Assembly (NCBI GenBank): GCA_036925085.1
Contig: JAUPFP010000011.1
Span: 248,001 to 312,000, forward strand
Origin: Brachycybe producta
Lineage: Eukaryota > Arthropoda > Diplopoda > Playtdesmida > Andrognathidae
Direction: 5' to 3'
DNA: 64,000 nucleotides
The position numbers were made by a program, and so were the translations under genes. The notes under the pieces are model-generated. The model did not search any database. It had not been told where the DNA came from and saw only the letters and a program-made list of their open reading frames with translations. Below are positions 23,401 to 39,926 of this stretch, piece by piece (the first letter of the stretch is position 1; each line of letters begins with the position of its first letter).

Positions 23401-26400
23401 AACGTTGAGAAGAGGCCAGTGGTGTTTGAGTTTTTTTTATCTATCAGTCTCAGACAAATCAGAAGAATTCTGTCAATGGGAGGAACTCATTGAGTAAAAC
23501 ATATGTGCATATATGCAAAGCATAGTTATAAAAATAATTTCAACGTTTAACACTGTCCATAGATTAACTATAGAGAGTTTTGTCTTGCACAACACAAGAC
23601 AAATCTTTCTATAGTTAATATTTCAAAATTTCGAGTGTGGTGTTTTTTCAAACATGTTTCTTCACTGTGAACAGAAAAAAAAAACGATTCCTAATTTTTC
23701 ACTCACATGTCATACAGTCATTGGATGATGGAATGAATTTGATCAATTCATAAGCAGTTAGTCTGCAGTGTGCCTCGGTGCCTGTCATAAGGTAGAAAGT
23801 GGACACTTTGAACATGTACATTATCTAGTTAATTACGTGATTTGTAAAAGTTAAGATGAGCTTGTTCTCAGTTTTTATTAAATTAATTAAATTAATTTAA
23901 TTATAATTTGTATACAAGTTATTTAAATAATTGCTGTAGGGAATCACTTATTTCTTTCACAGTGTGGAATGTAGGACATGTGAGAAACTGCAATCGATTT
24001 GAAAATGGAACCAGTTTTGTGTCATTTATCATTGTTTTTTTTATTTAAATTTGTGTACACGTCAAAACATCAGCAGAACTCTGGTTACTCTGCATTTTTT
24101 TTAAATTAAAATTAGTATGAGCAAAACGTTTAAAGGGTTTTTAAAAAGAAGAAAACTTAGTACTTAAACTTTAACTTAAATCCACAAAAGGGGATACTTA
24201 TGGCTAATCTACCCAGATGCAACAAATACAGACATTTAGACCTTCAAAAGTTTTCTGCAAGAAAGTGTCCATTAGTTGAGACATGTTTCTGTTGCTAATC
24301 TCCGAATGTCCTGTCGTGTTAACTTTAACCTGAAATGTGGGGACGTATCCGGATGTTTATTTTATTTAGTGTTGCAAATTTAAAAACACGTGTTCGTTTA
24401 AAAAAACAACGGTGAAGATCAAATTTAAAAAAAAAACGGCGGGAAAAGAAAAACGCAAGAAAGAAAGAAAATTGATCAGTTTTAAGTACGTGTGTCCCGA
24501 GATTACTGAATGATTAAGTTAGAAAAGTAAATTAAAGTGTTCGTTTTTTGAAAAAATCATGTTTTATTTAGAAGAAAAACAAGCTGAGGGTGGGGAGGGG
24601 AGGAAATGCCAAAAAAAAGCCTTTCTTTAGGTATGTTGGTGGTGAATCCTGATTCCTGATTGTTTCAGTTTTACGATAGGGAAAAATACTAAGTTTACGC
24701 ATTAGCAGAGAAATGCAAATTAATGAATTAAGAATATAAATTATGTGAGATTCGTAAAGTTAGTCATTTTTACAACACTAGTTTATTTTGTGCGGATGGT
24801 CTCCACTAGTCTCGTATTTCATCTGGGTATTTACTTTTGAGCAGAGTAACATAACTTTTGTTTCCTCTATGACAGTGTTTCTCAAACTTTTCCCAATGGC
24901 CGACCACCCCATGCATTGGTGCAGGTACCCTTGAGTCTGTAGTATGACACGCTCAGTTTGCCTCATAACAGTAGAGGTTATATCAAAGTTAGTGTTGACT
25001 TAGTGGACTATGATCTGTTTTTTGTACACTTCCGTTTTGACAATTGAAGTATGAGCATATTTTTTCTGGTCTAGTTTGCGGACAACTGGTGGTTTGCATA
25101 CCACGGTTTGAGAAACACTGCTTTATCTAGACAATTGGTTTGAGTGACATGAGCAACTAGTTGCTGAACGCTTGGCGACAGTAATATATTTCTCCCATGT
25201 GGACACAGTTGTGAGATAATGGGAACAAATTTGATTAACTTTTAAGCAGGCATGGTGGCTTAGTAAGGCTCTGATGCCTGTCTTGAGGCTGTCGTTGTTT
25301 TTGCTTGTTGCTACATGTTTCGTGTTTCTTGTTTATTGAAACATTTGGAGAAACAGGTCAACGTAAATGTTTCCATTTGTTGCATCTGTGTGGATAAGAC
25401 CTTAATTAACATGACAAAGGGCTTTATTGAGTATTTTCGAATAGATGTTTTCTATGTTGGTACCTTTTTTAGTTTTTTGAGTGCCAAGTTAGTGACCTTA
25501 TTAAATTTGGACCTAACTGAATTATGCAAGGGTAATGTTTTGTTGATATCTTTATGGTTGTTTTACAGTGTAAACGAGCCTCTCCAACTCTTGATTATTC
25601 TTTCTTTCATGTACAAAATGAAGAGAGATTTGATTGTGTTTTGGAAACTAGAAGGGTAGATGTTGATATCTTTCAAAGTAAGCTTTTTATATGCGTTTAA
25701 AAATGGCCCAGCTTTAAGCAGAAGACGCTTAGCAGACGATATTTTCTATAAAAAGTTTATTTTGAAATATATCAACATGAAAATACCCTTAAGTGATTGA
25801 ACTACCCTTCTAATTTATAAAACACTTTCTAGCTTCTCTTAGTTTTGCTTTCCTGAAATACAGAATAATTAAGAGTTCTAAAATCAGCTGTTCATAACCC
25901 ATCTTAAAACTAATCCATTCCATTATGACCAAATATTATATTTTTGGACGTCATCAGATAATTCTTTTTCTTGTTTTTCGGTCCAATTTGAAGTAAAAAA
26001 AAACGAAAATCACGAATTCGGAATTAATGTGAAAAGGTGTTTTTTTTTAGTCATTTGCATGAAAATTCCTTTTTCACATTCATTTCCTAATCTGATTGCA
26101 ATAACACTTTCAAATTTCTCGCATTGTTGCTTCTGAAATGCATTGTTCCATTCTATCGTTTTACTTCATTTGCATGTTTAACTAATGGCTGCTTATAAAC
26201 CGACGTTTTTTTTTTTTTTAATTCGAGGTGCTCCCGAGCCGCAGTTGTCTCCAATAATAATTCCATTGGTCTGTACTTGCTTGGCGCTAGGAATCGTCGT
26301 CGTCGGTATTATGTATTACGTTCAAACGAGGCGTCAAAACTCGATTGAAGTTGCCGATTTCGACTTTCAGCAGTCTGATTCGTACGAATTTCGAACATTT

Positions 26401-26496
26401 TATCGTCGTCTAAGAGATTCTCTGGGCGAATTTTTTTCTAAAAGAAAAGAAAGGCAACAGTATACATATAGAATAATTCATGCTCAAGTGACTTGA
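20463..26496 (+). CDS. PMEL/GPNMB/TMEM130-like single-pass membrane glycoprotein
   Basis: Six exons: 20463-20571, 20639-20923, 21002-21313, 21393-21477, 22209-22411 and 26228-26496 (phases 1, 1, 1, 2, 1), total 420 residues. An N-terminal hydrophobic signal (FVFVVVVLISSF) is followed by an ectodomain with many N-glycosylation sites. A PKD-like fold lies at about residues 135-235 (NITFIVHDPRDF, YGWSIDG, YNFTESKRYYVALMV). A Cys-rich segment follows at about 260-330 (LLELEVSCEGS, PPYSYCWHF, GNYKLVVILDN), the arrangement seen in TMEM130/GPNMB. One membrane span (IIIPLVCTCLALGIVVVGIM) and a cytoplasmic tail of about 65 residues rich in Arg, Tyr and Ser complete it. The length is close to vertebrate TMEM130. 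Family members sit in Golgi, lysosome-related organelles or the plasma membrane; the function here is unknown. The last intron is 3.8 kb. Confidence 0.75.
23563..23619. repeat. 57-bp near-perfect hairpin
   Basis: 'attaactatagagag' then 'ttttgtcttg' is mirrored by 'caagacaaat', then 'ctttctatagttaat'. The stem has about 25 pairs with two mismatches and a loop of about 7 nt. It could be a tiny palindromic transposon remnant or, less likely, a small-RNA precursor. Confidence 0.6.
24873..25120. mobile_element. hAT-like MITE
   Basis: The 248-bp element begins 'cagtgtttctcaaact' and ends with the complement 'ggtttgagaaacactg'. This CAGTGTTTCTCAA end is characteristic of hAT-superfamily elements. 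Flanking octamers (ctctatga / ctttatct) agree at five positions, consistent with an old 8-bp duplication. It has no coding capacity. Confidence 0.7.
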
Positions 26497-28794
26497 AAGT
26501 TGCCGAACACTCGTTAGTTTCTTGCATTTGTTTGTTCGACATTTTTTCTTTCTTTCCTATTTTCTTATTTTCGTGAACGTTGGACTCTCGATTAGATAAA
26601 ACTTTTAGTTATTTTATGCACTTCACTTCAGGAAATCGGATCGATTTCGCTTTAATGTTTAATGCCCCTCGTTTTGATAACAAAAAACCCAAATGTACAG
26701 ATAAAAGTAAAAAAAATAAATTGAAAAAAAAAAAAATTTATAAATATTAAATTGTGTAAATATAAAGATTGAATTATTTGAAAAAGACAAGCCCAATATT
26801 AGTAAAAAGAATGTTTTTAAAAAAACGCAAGTTTTTTTTCCAGTGATGCAATTATTTTAATTTAACTTCTTATTCATGGAACGTTTAGTTGCGTTGATTA
26901 TTATGATTCATTAAAAAAAAGTTTTATTCGTGAAATGATATTGTTTCTTCTTTATTTTCCTATATGAGGAAAGAAATGTGATTCATTTTTGGAAATTTCG
27001 TTTACAAATTGGAAATGTGTGTTATAAGAAATAGATTTTTTGTTGTCTTATGGTATGATTTTTTTTTTGGCCCAAATTAAAGAAGTAAATTTTGCACTTG
27101 AACTTCAACTCGAATCTTCCGAGTACGTTTTCAACGTGGTAAAACGGGAAATTCTTTTCATTAGCAGTCGCTTAGCCTCTATATTTGAGACTGTACAGCG
27201 TTTTCACCCTTATTTCGCACCTTTATTAGAGCAATATTGTGGCTTGTAATCGAAAAAAATATATTCAAAAATGGGTAATAGAACATGGATTCAATGAAAC
27301 ATCGTTTTTATGAATTGGAATCCTTTTTAAAGGGTTAAAGTTGAAATTCAAATTGCTTAGTTTTCTTCTTGAATTTAGTCTTTACGAGGCTATCAGCATG
27401 GGTCAGTTTAAGAAAATAACCAATATATGGCAACAGCATGTCCATTAATACACATTTTTATATTATTTCTGTATGTATAATTTAAAAGTGCAATAAGCAC
27501 TCAAATATATACTGTCCATCTACTGACAGTTTTGCATAACCAAATTTCTATCTGCCTATTTTTTTTTAAAAAAATTCTAAAATTAGCCTGCATGCTGATT
27601 TCTATAGACCTTTAGTTCGTTTCTTATCGTTTGTGGAAATTAGCACGTAAGCTATTTTCAGGCGTTTTTTTTTTAAATGGAAGGAATTATTAATTTATTG
27701 TTATTATTTATTTATTATTATTATTGTTATTGTTTCTTTGCATGATAAGTGGATATTATACAGGATAATCCACAAGTCTGAATAATAGAATTATTGGCTG
27801 ATGATAATGGTTGCCTTATGATTATTATGAGACTAGAAAGTGGTGGTAAGACTTTTGTTTCATCCTGTAGTTGAATAGAAGGTCATCGTAATAAATATTT
27901 GCTTTTGTACGTGTGTAATAGGGATCCCTCATAACTCATCCATCATAGGGGGAACTTGGGTGAAGAGGCTCCGGCTAATACAGAGTGCTCCACAATAAAG
28001 TAACACACGAAACAACTTTCAGAAATCAAGATTTTATTTTATTTATACAGATTACGAAGAATATTTTAGCTTTATTTGACACTTTACTGAAATAGGACAT
28101 TAATTATTGAGTTATCAAGTCATAATAATTGAATATATTAAATTGAATATTAAATTTCCAATATTAACGCGGGCTTTATTACCACTTCGTATATACTGTA
28201 TATTGAATGTGTGACTCCGCACTGTGACCTATTTTTTAAGCACATAAATAACAATCAATCATAACTAGCTATTTGTAGAATGATATTTTTAAGCATGATA
28301 TTTGTTTAGATTTCATAAAATTGACAACATTTTGAGGTTATCTTCAGGGAAATATCTTATCTAATAAGTAGAACTATTTTTCATATGCGCGGATACATAA
28401 AAAAGAGGTTACCGTAGGAATATATGGATAGGTTGGACCGAATCACAGCTTTTTTTTTTTTTTTGGCTTGTTGCTAGTTTACGATTGAGCCGGAGATGAA
28501 ATGGGACTTGTTTTTTTCTGTTGGAGATTCGGCTGGATTTTTAGTGACCTAATGAGTTGAGGGGTTGATTTTTTTTTTTTTCCTTCTAAGGGTTTTGAAT
28601 GCGGATAAACAGTTGATTCATGATTATTTAGTGAAGTACGGGAGGTGATTCAGCTAATACTAATTTGTATCGAGAAACGTCGGTTTCGGCTGTGAGAAAG
28701 TCGATCTGTTTTTATTTTGAGTTTGATTGAAGGTGGCGACGGCGGCGGCGGCGGGGGGAAAAGAAGAAGCAGAAGCAGAAATATTGTTGACAAC
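26497..28794. other. 3' region of TMEM130-like gene and 5' region of drk
   Basis: AATAAA-like signals occur soon after the TMEM130-like stop (about 26717), where its 3'UTR probably ends. At about 27985 'agagtgctccacaataaag' resembles a decayed transposon end. The last 130 bp before the drk start contain a (ggc)n tract at about 28736-28756 followed by an A/G-rich leader, probably drk 5'UTR. The 69-codon frame at 27040-27249 has no support. Confidence 0.45.
28736..28756 (+). repeat. (ggc)n tract in the presumed drk leader
   Basis: A short GGC repeat ending in six G's lies about 40 bp before the drk start codon. It could form stable leader structure. Open frames on the opposite strand here are shadows of it. 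Confidence 0.5.
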
Positions 28795-33267
<4,473 letters not shown>

Positions 33268-35163
33268 AACCGCCGATCGTAAGTTTAAAATGGTGTGAGA
33301 CGGTTCGAGATTCGTTTCGAAATGAAGAAATGTATGACTTTGAGACGAGCCGAAAGAAAAGGGATCTCGAAGGACAAACGCGACGAAGGAGAATCGCTCG
33401 TGAAAACACAGAACTATAAAGAAACTTTCCCGTGTGTTCGTCTCTCTCGATTTTATCCGATAACTGAGTAATCATCTTCCAACGAACTTTACGTTGGGAA
33501 GTTACACGACCACTTAAAAACGTCGTTCATTTACGAAAGGTGGCATTCTTTTTCTGGCTGCTGCCGGCATCCGATGCGCGCGTTGTCTACTTGCGTTTCT
33601 CCATTCGCTCCCCTACTCTCGATCCCGGTAATCCTACTTGACTGCAGCATATTCGTTCGTGAATTGTGTCGGAGGTTTCTATTTTTCAGTCTCTTTGCTC
33701 TCTCTTCCTCGATGATGGTCGAAAGAATCTTGACTTCCGATGAATTGCTGAAGCGATCAAAATCTTCATTGCAGAATGAATTGGCCGGCTTTAGTTGATC
33801 ATGTATTGGTTCCGATTTGTTAGTTTTCCAATCGTTTTGAACTAGTTAATTGTATTTTTTTTTTTTTTTTTTGGAAGTATGCGATTCTCTTTTTTGTTTC
33901 TGTAACTGGAATTTAACGAGTGTTGCATGGATATGTGATCGTGGAAAAATTCACCTTTTTTTTTGGATGGGTTTAAAATCGATTATGTAAAAATTTGTAG
34001 CAAAAAAATACTACTTCAAATGCCATAATAACAGGGTTTAAATGTCCGTCTTGCTATTGAGAGTATTTCTCAAGTGTGTTAACCTTGGAAAGGATTATCT
34101 TTTTGTTGATTTTTTTTTTGGCTTAGTTTTCCAAGTTTGTTTTGTTCTATGTTGAAATGGTTTGCGATGATGGAATTATTTCAGAAGAGTTGTTTTGTTA
34201 ATGATCTCTGCCCACTTAAAATGCCTTTCTCAGACACATTGCTTACATGTTATGCTGCGCTCAGCACTTTAGGAGTTGGCTACACGATAAAGTCTCTCTC
34301 ATAGTGAGTGATGAGTTGTGATCCTACTAGCAATTATTATTCGGTTCTCATACGAAAGTGACTTGTTTAGTTTAGTTCCTCTTCTAGTGTTGTAAATTTG
34401 TGTATCTGGATCTCTTCTCACTATTTATCTGTGGTCCGATTCATAGCATCCTCGTTTGAGATGAACGGAACGCCTAATTCAGCGTTCTCTTTTCTGTTTC
34501 TCTCTTGATTGGATTTCAGATAAATGAACGTTAGAATCGATTTGCTCGTATACAGATCCAATCAAATTTTATGTTGGCTTTTGATAGCTCCTTAAGTTCA
34601 ACGTAATGTCAGCGCTCATGTGGCCGATACATTTGTATTGCAGACAGTGGTTTCCACTTTGAGGGAACCCACCCTTTCCCGATTACGATGGCTATCGTTT
34701 CTGTATAAGGAAAAAAAAACCCTCATAAAACTCAATAGTAGCAATAGAAGTGCACCTTTTGAGTTCAAAGAGAGTTCTTTCAGGTAGCCAGTCTAATAAA
34801 GAACAACAGAATGGTTGGTTTTAAAGTTAGTGACGTGCTACGGTGCGCTACAATTTTAATGCTTAACGAGCTGAAAAGTGCACACATTGCCACCTCTTTT
34901 GAATTCCTCCACCTGCAAACACTTCTGCAATCCCAGCTGATTTTTAATCCGAACAAAGTTGCTGTGCATATTTTTACTTATAGCGCGCCAGAGTTTATGC
35001 TTGTCTTCTGATTGGCTATTTGATGAGTGAGCGCTTGGCACTTGGCTGAACGCTCAGCAATCGCCATAGATCAAAAGCGAGATTAATTATGATTGAACAA
35101 TGTTGCCAAAGTGTATAATTAATTAATTATACATTGAAAACAACAAAAATGGAAGTCTAGCTG

Positions 35164-35191
35164 TGTGTGTGTGTGTGTGTGTGTGTGTGTT
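35164..35191. repeat. (gt)n microsatellite
   Basis: An uninterrupted GT dinucleotide run of about 14 units in otherwise AT-rich non-coding DNA. Confidence 0.9.
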
Positions 35192-35501
35192 GTAACAGGG
35201 TTTTAGCTGTAATGAATATTCTGGTGGAATTTTGAAGTAAATTGCTATCTACCAGTTCATGTTTAGTAAAAAGAAGTTGACTTGATGTTATTGTTTGTTT
35301 ATTTAAAACCAAAATAATGTCAAGTGTACACATTTGAGTACAAGTGAATCACAAAATATGAACACGAGAACAAACATTTTCATGCCCCTTCCCCCCTCCC
35401 CCCAATATCTCTCAGTGGCTTAGAATTCAAATCTAGTACTTCGAATTTACCCACTGCGTAGTATCCTTCTAAAGGTCTGTTCATTTTCTTCAAATTCAAT
35501 A

Positions 35502-35675
35502 CAGTAGAACGTTGATTATCGGAACTGATGTCGGACGTGGCTAGTTCCGATAATCGAAAATTTGTTTAATCGAACTCACAATAAAAAAAAATTAAAAAAA
35601 ACAGTTATTTCTATAAGCAGTATTTTCTTAAGAATAAGTAAAAAAGAATTAGTTCCGATAATCGACGCTGTACTG
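35502..35675. mobile_element. pogo/Tigger-like MITE
   Basis: The 174-bp element has inverted ends 'cagtagaacgttgattatcg' and 'cgataatcgacgctgtactg' and TA on both sides (35500-35501, 35676-35677). The CAGTAGAAC...GATTATC end is typical of the pogo/Tigger branch of Tc1/mariner. It has no coding capacity. A second internal copy of 'agttccgataatcg' sits at about 35552. Confidence 0.8.
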
Positions 35676-37822
35676 TAGTAAAGTTGGGAGAAAGTAGGGA
35701 ATTAGTGGGCCTTTAGGAGATCGTAAATGATTCAGAAGATTCATTCATCACCATTGTTGACATACAAAGTCATGATGTTTCTTTGTGTTTTTGTAGTTAA
35801 AATATTTACAATGGTTGTGTATGTATATAAAAACTTATGTATACAAATTACTACGACATCATGTGTCTATTCTTTTCAAGTCTTGTGAACTTGATTAATA
35901 CAGTTTTGTATAAGTTTTTATATATCTTAGTGACCCCCCCTCCTCCCAATTATGTAAACGATAAATATGTTATGTATTGGGTCTTCTTTCGTAAATATAA
36001 CATAACGACCACTGTAGAAGTAAGACACATTAAAAGCGTGTTTTTATGGCCCATTGTTGTTGGAACTACTATGGAGGTGCCGTTCATGTCAAAATATACC
36101 AATTATATTTATTGATATCCATAATTCCAACATTTATATCCACAATTCAAATATTAGATATGCATGATTTAATTATGGAATTTTTTTGCAATTAAATTGT
36201 AGATATTCATAATGGAATTGTGGATACCCGTAACTGATTTACTTTTAGACAAATGGCTGCCATAAACGGTCCTCCATATAGTGGCTACGAACGGTTCGAC
36301 CACAAGTGCAGATAAACATGCCTTAAGTTGTCATTATTGACCAAAAAGCTGTTCTACAGTAAAAGTGCTAGTAATAAACGCGCTTGTACAATCTGCTGAC
36401 TCTTGACTTTTAGATCAAAATGTGCTTTGAAAAGACATTTCTAGTGGGCATAACTCTTAACACGTTTTTTTTCTTTTGTGTTACTATGTTCCATTTGCAT
36501 AGATGTGTTCTTATCATCTAAATAATCCGGATCGAGTCTTTTTTTTTAGTTTTCTTGTGGCAATTCTATCATCTTGGAGCAGTTTTTACCATTAAATGAA
36601 CATTTACAGTTTGATCAAAATATTCCTTTGGTGTGTTGTTTTAAGCTTTTTCTTTTTGATATTTTTTTTTTTGTGAAAAAAAAAGTAAAAAAAAATTGTT
36701 TTTGTTTTACTTATGTTTGAAAATTGCAATTTTTAATTTCATCCCATTGTGTTTTTATAGCTTAATTATGTTTTGCTGTAAGCCATATTACCCGTTAGTG
36801 GTGTTCCTTTTAATGCTGCAATTGATTTGTATTTTTTTTTGTCTTTGTGATAGTAATTGGTGTCTTATTTGAAAACCAATTCAATCTCAATGAACATGGC
36901 TCATTTCATGTTTGCTTTTTATCTTTTTTTTTTGTTTTTGTTTGTAGATCAATAAAAGTATGAATTATTCAATGCTCAAAACAAGTTACTTGGAAATTTT
37001 ATGTGCTTACAGTATGGCCAACTACGTTATACTTCGTTTCCACTACAAAAATTATCTGCAGCTTAATCTAAAAAAAGGTTATAATTAACTGCAGGGATTG
37101 AGTAGGTATAATACGTCACGTTTTATACGTAGTTTTATACCGTATATTATACCATATAATACGTGACGTATAAAACTAAAAAAGTTAATAAAACGGAATT
37201 ACAATATTTCTTCAAATGTTCAAAAGAAAGTGTTTCATTAAAACAAGTTACAAATTTGCAATGGAAAAAAAAACTAGAAAATTGCAAAAGAAAAAAATCT
37301 GAAAAGAAAAGTTAAATATTTTAAAATTTAAATGTAACTATTATTTGAAATGTTATTACTACTCATCAGAATGGTGTTTATCTTGCACTTTAAAAATGTG
37401 ATAAATGTAAAGACGTTTTTTGATTTCTCTGGAGATAGTCTACTCCTTATTGTAGAATGAACCAATTGTGTAGTAATAATCATCATTAGAGCAACTGCAA
37501 TTATGCTTTTTCTAATCAAAAAGGTTTGTTAGAGGCTAGATGTCTGGTTAGTATCAATTATTAACTAGAGTTCTACCCTCTAAAAAGTGTTTTTGTTTGA
37601 AAAAACTACAATTGTTGGTTGATCTAAATGGGATTGTTATTTTACAATTGGCCCTTGGTTGGTTGGCCACATATTGAGAAACATTTGATTGAAACTGCAT
37701 AAAATCCGAGCTCTATTTATTAATTATTATGAATTTATGAGGTTTTCATATTGCGTACGTTGCATATGTTAAGAACATAATAGTGGGTTTACATTGTATG
37801 AGTGTATGGGTGTGGTACACTG

Positions 37823-37970
37823 GTATTCTTAATGATCGTTAACTGTGAGATAGTCAAAGTCACTGTAGTGTTGTTTAAGCTAATTAGCTTCTAATAGAAA
37901 GTGCCGTGCAAAACAGTTAAATTTAGCGCTATCTTTAACTATCTTACAGTTAGTAATTATTAAGAATACA
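37823..37970. repeat. Inverted repeat, MITE-like
   Basis: 'attcttaatgatcgttaact' at about 37825 is mirrored by 'agttagtaattattaagaat' at about 37950, with further pairing of 'gatagt' and 'actatc'. The loop is about 70 bp. It is small and non-coding, probably a degenerate MITE. Confidence 0.5.
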
Positions 37971-38480
37971 AGCATGTGTCCACAAAACAAGAGTGCAGAT
38001 AAACATTATAGAAAACAAAGCATAGAAAATATGTATTCTATACTGTGGAAGAGCTAACGTACAGTAAGGCATCGCTGTTTTCCTGTTTGAATTTACAATT
38101 TCTAAGTAACAATTGCAATATAATTAAGCAAGTGAGTGAAAACTTAATAGGTAGAAAGAACTCTGACAGACTGGTTGTTTTACATTTTAGAAGCAACAAC
38201 AGAAACAACAACAAAATATTGAAAGTGTTTTAGAAACTAGAAGAGCAACTGAATAATTCTTGCCAGAATGCTTTCTTATTGATATCTTTAAAAAAAAACA
38301 TCTTGTAGCAATTTCAAATTCTCCATTTTCATTTACATGTCAAGCCTAAAAATGTTGTAATTTACATGATTGATTTACTCTTTTGATATTTAAAACACTT
38401 TCCATTTTCAAAGTTGTTTAAACATTGTCTAGAGTTCATATGACATTTTGTATTGGAAGTGTACACCCTGACAGGAATCT

Positions 38481-39026
38481 GGTTGTACAGGGTGGCCCAT
38501 ATGTGTCATCATCTGATTTGGTGTGCCTTTAATTTTGAAAATAATTACAAAACAACGGAATTTGTTTTACAACATGTTTATTTAGTTCTTATATTTCTTA
38601 TTGTCAAAATGTCCGAGAATAATCGTTCAAGTGGCCTCCTCTGGTCACTCGTTTTATTGCATTTTCCATCACTGTCTTCATCATTTCGACTGGTAGATTC
38701 TCGATTTCTTGGTTAATGTTGTTTTAGAGCTGTTCCAATGCCCGTGGCTTGTTACTAGTTGTTAGCATGCACATGACCTTTCAGATGACCACACGGAAAG
38801 AAGTCTGAAGCTTTTAAATCTTTGGTGGCCAGTGCATGTCGCCTAAAATGTTTTGAACAAACATAGTCACAATTTCCGCACGTTCATGTGGTGTGTATTT
38901 GTTGATAATGAATTTCGCACTATACTGTGCTACACAACTGTAAACAACATTATGACAAATAATGTTTAAAAACAAAATGACGGCATTTTCCAATAGGGTG
39001 ATGACATTTGGGCCGTCCTGTATTAT
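38481..39026 (-). mobile_element. Mariner-like transposase remnant
   Basis: Inverted tags 'acagggtggcccatatgt' (left) and 'acatttgggccgtcctgta' (right) bound the element. On minus a degenerate frame near 38765-38850 reads KDLKASDFFPCGHLKGHVHA. This matches the SPDL.PLDFFLWGYLK region with the third catalytic acidic residue of Tc1/mariner transposases. Frameshifts and stops break the rest, so it is non-functional. Confidence 0.7.
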
Positions 39027-39868
39027 GATACTGAGCTTGAAAATAAGTCAGGTCTCTTAATTTTACTGTTTAGTGATTAAAATTAAGTATAATGTGTTCT
39101 ATGCGTTTCAGCTATTCAGATTTGTGAAAGTTGCGTTTTTGAGAAATTCACTGAAGTGTAACAAATCCCATTAACTGGGTTCTTTGTACAAAGACTTTTT
39201 TTATCTTTCATCTAATTGAATTTAACTCTTAATTTCTTTAATTATTAAATTCGTTGAAATTGAACTTAATGTTTAACTTGGAAGTTAACCTTAATATTAA
39301 TAATAACTTTAATGAGTAATCTTTGCTTATTAGATGTGCTACTGTGGAATTTCAGTATTCTTCCTTTTATTCAATGTAAATTACATTTATAATCTCATGG
39401 TCAGTGGTTCAGATAATTCGGGTTCTACATTATGCGTGAAGAATGGGTTCATTAAACTTTATAATGGGCACGATTATTACATTAATATATTATGTATTAT
39501 ATGATGTGTGATTTGATTTGTGTTATGATTATAAAACAGATGTACAAGTATGAGGTAATAGTTATTAAGGTTTTTTTAGGGTGGGGGAATTGTTGTGATA
39601 TTTTAGCATCACTTTGTAGAAACATAAAAGAAGGGTCCACTGTGAAGGAAATAGGGGACCCTGTAGCCAGAACTGAATGTCTTTTGTTCTGGCCTCACTG
39701 AGCTCACTCACTCACTCTGACTTGACACTCACTAGAGTTGTATTCACTGTTGCTATTTTTAAACAAATTCACTGTCGAATTCTTTACTCATATATCTTGC
39801 TTATTGTATTCAATTTAAACGAATTAAATTTTAAAGTACTTTTGACTGGCATCTGATATTTTGTAATA

Positions 39869-39926
39869 ATGCTATTTATTGCATTTGTTTTTATATTGGG
39901 AGCTAGCTGCATAGATTTTGGAGGAG
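39869..39926 (+). CDS. Candidate signal-peptide exon of Dscam gene 1
   Basis: ATG then MLFIAFVFILGASCIDFGG and a phase-1 end that joins the Ig1 exon as GGVEVQSG. The hydrophobic core fits a secretion signal. The donor (GTGCAA) is weak, and the sequence is not homologous to the signal exon of gene 2 (MVLVPLVLVVALCAITK), although the Ig1 exons are over 90% alike. The true first exon could lie farther upstream. Confidence 0.4.

Larger units (their letters stand above)
22412..26227. other. 3.8-kb intron of the TMEM130-like gene
   Basis: This separates the ectodomain from the membrane-span exon. It holds a C-run (about 22786-22799), a G-run (about 23115-23136), a 57-bp hairpin and a hAT-type MITE, listed separately. 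The 114-codon open frame at 25315-25659 lacks splice logic and family signature and is not called as a gene. Confidence 0.7.
33268..39868. other. drk 3' region and intergenic DNA before Dscam gene 1
   Basis: No coding exon was supported in 6.6 kb. The T-rich composition and an AATAAA at about 36950 allow a long drk 3'UTR, but an earlier end is equally possible. The region contains a (gt)n microsatellite (about 35164-35191), a pogo-like MITE, an imperfect palindrome at about 37105-37165 ('taatacgtcacg' mirrored by 'cgtgacgtatta'), an inverted pair at 37823-37970 and a mariner-like remnant at 38481-39026. The Dscam gene 1 promoter should lie in the last kilobase. Confidence 0.5.

Noticed and set aside
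25315-25659. 114-codon plus-strand open frame inside the TMEM130-like intron
   Set aside because: No splice sites or domain signature and high Phe/Leu/Ile from T-rich DNA; best explained as chance.
27040-27249. 69-codon open frame between the TMEM130-like gene and drk
   Set aside because: No recognisable family, no flanking splice or promoter signals.
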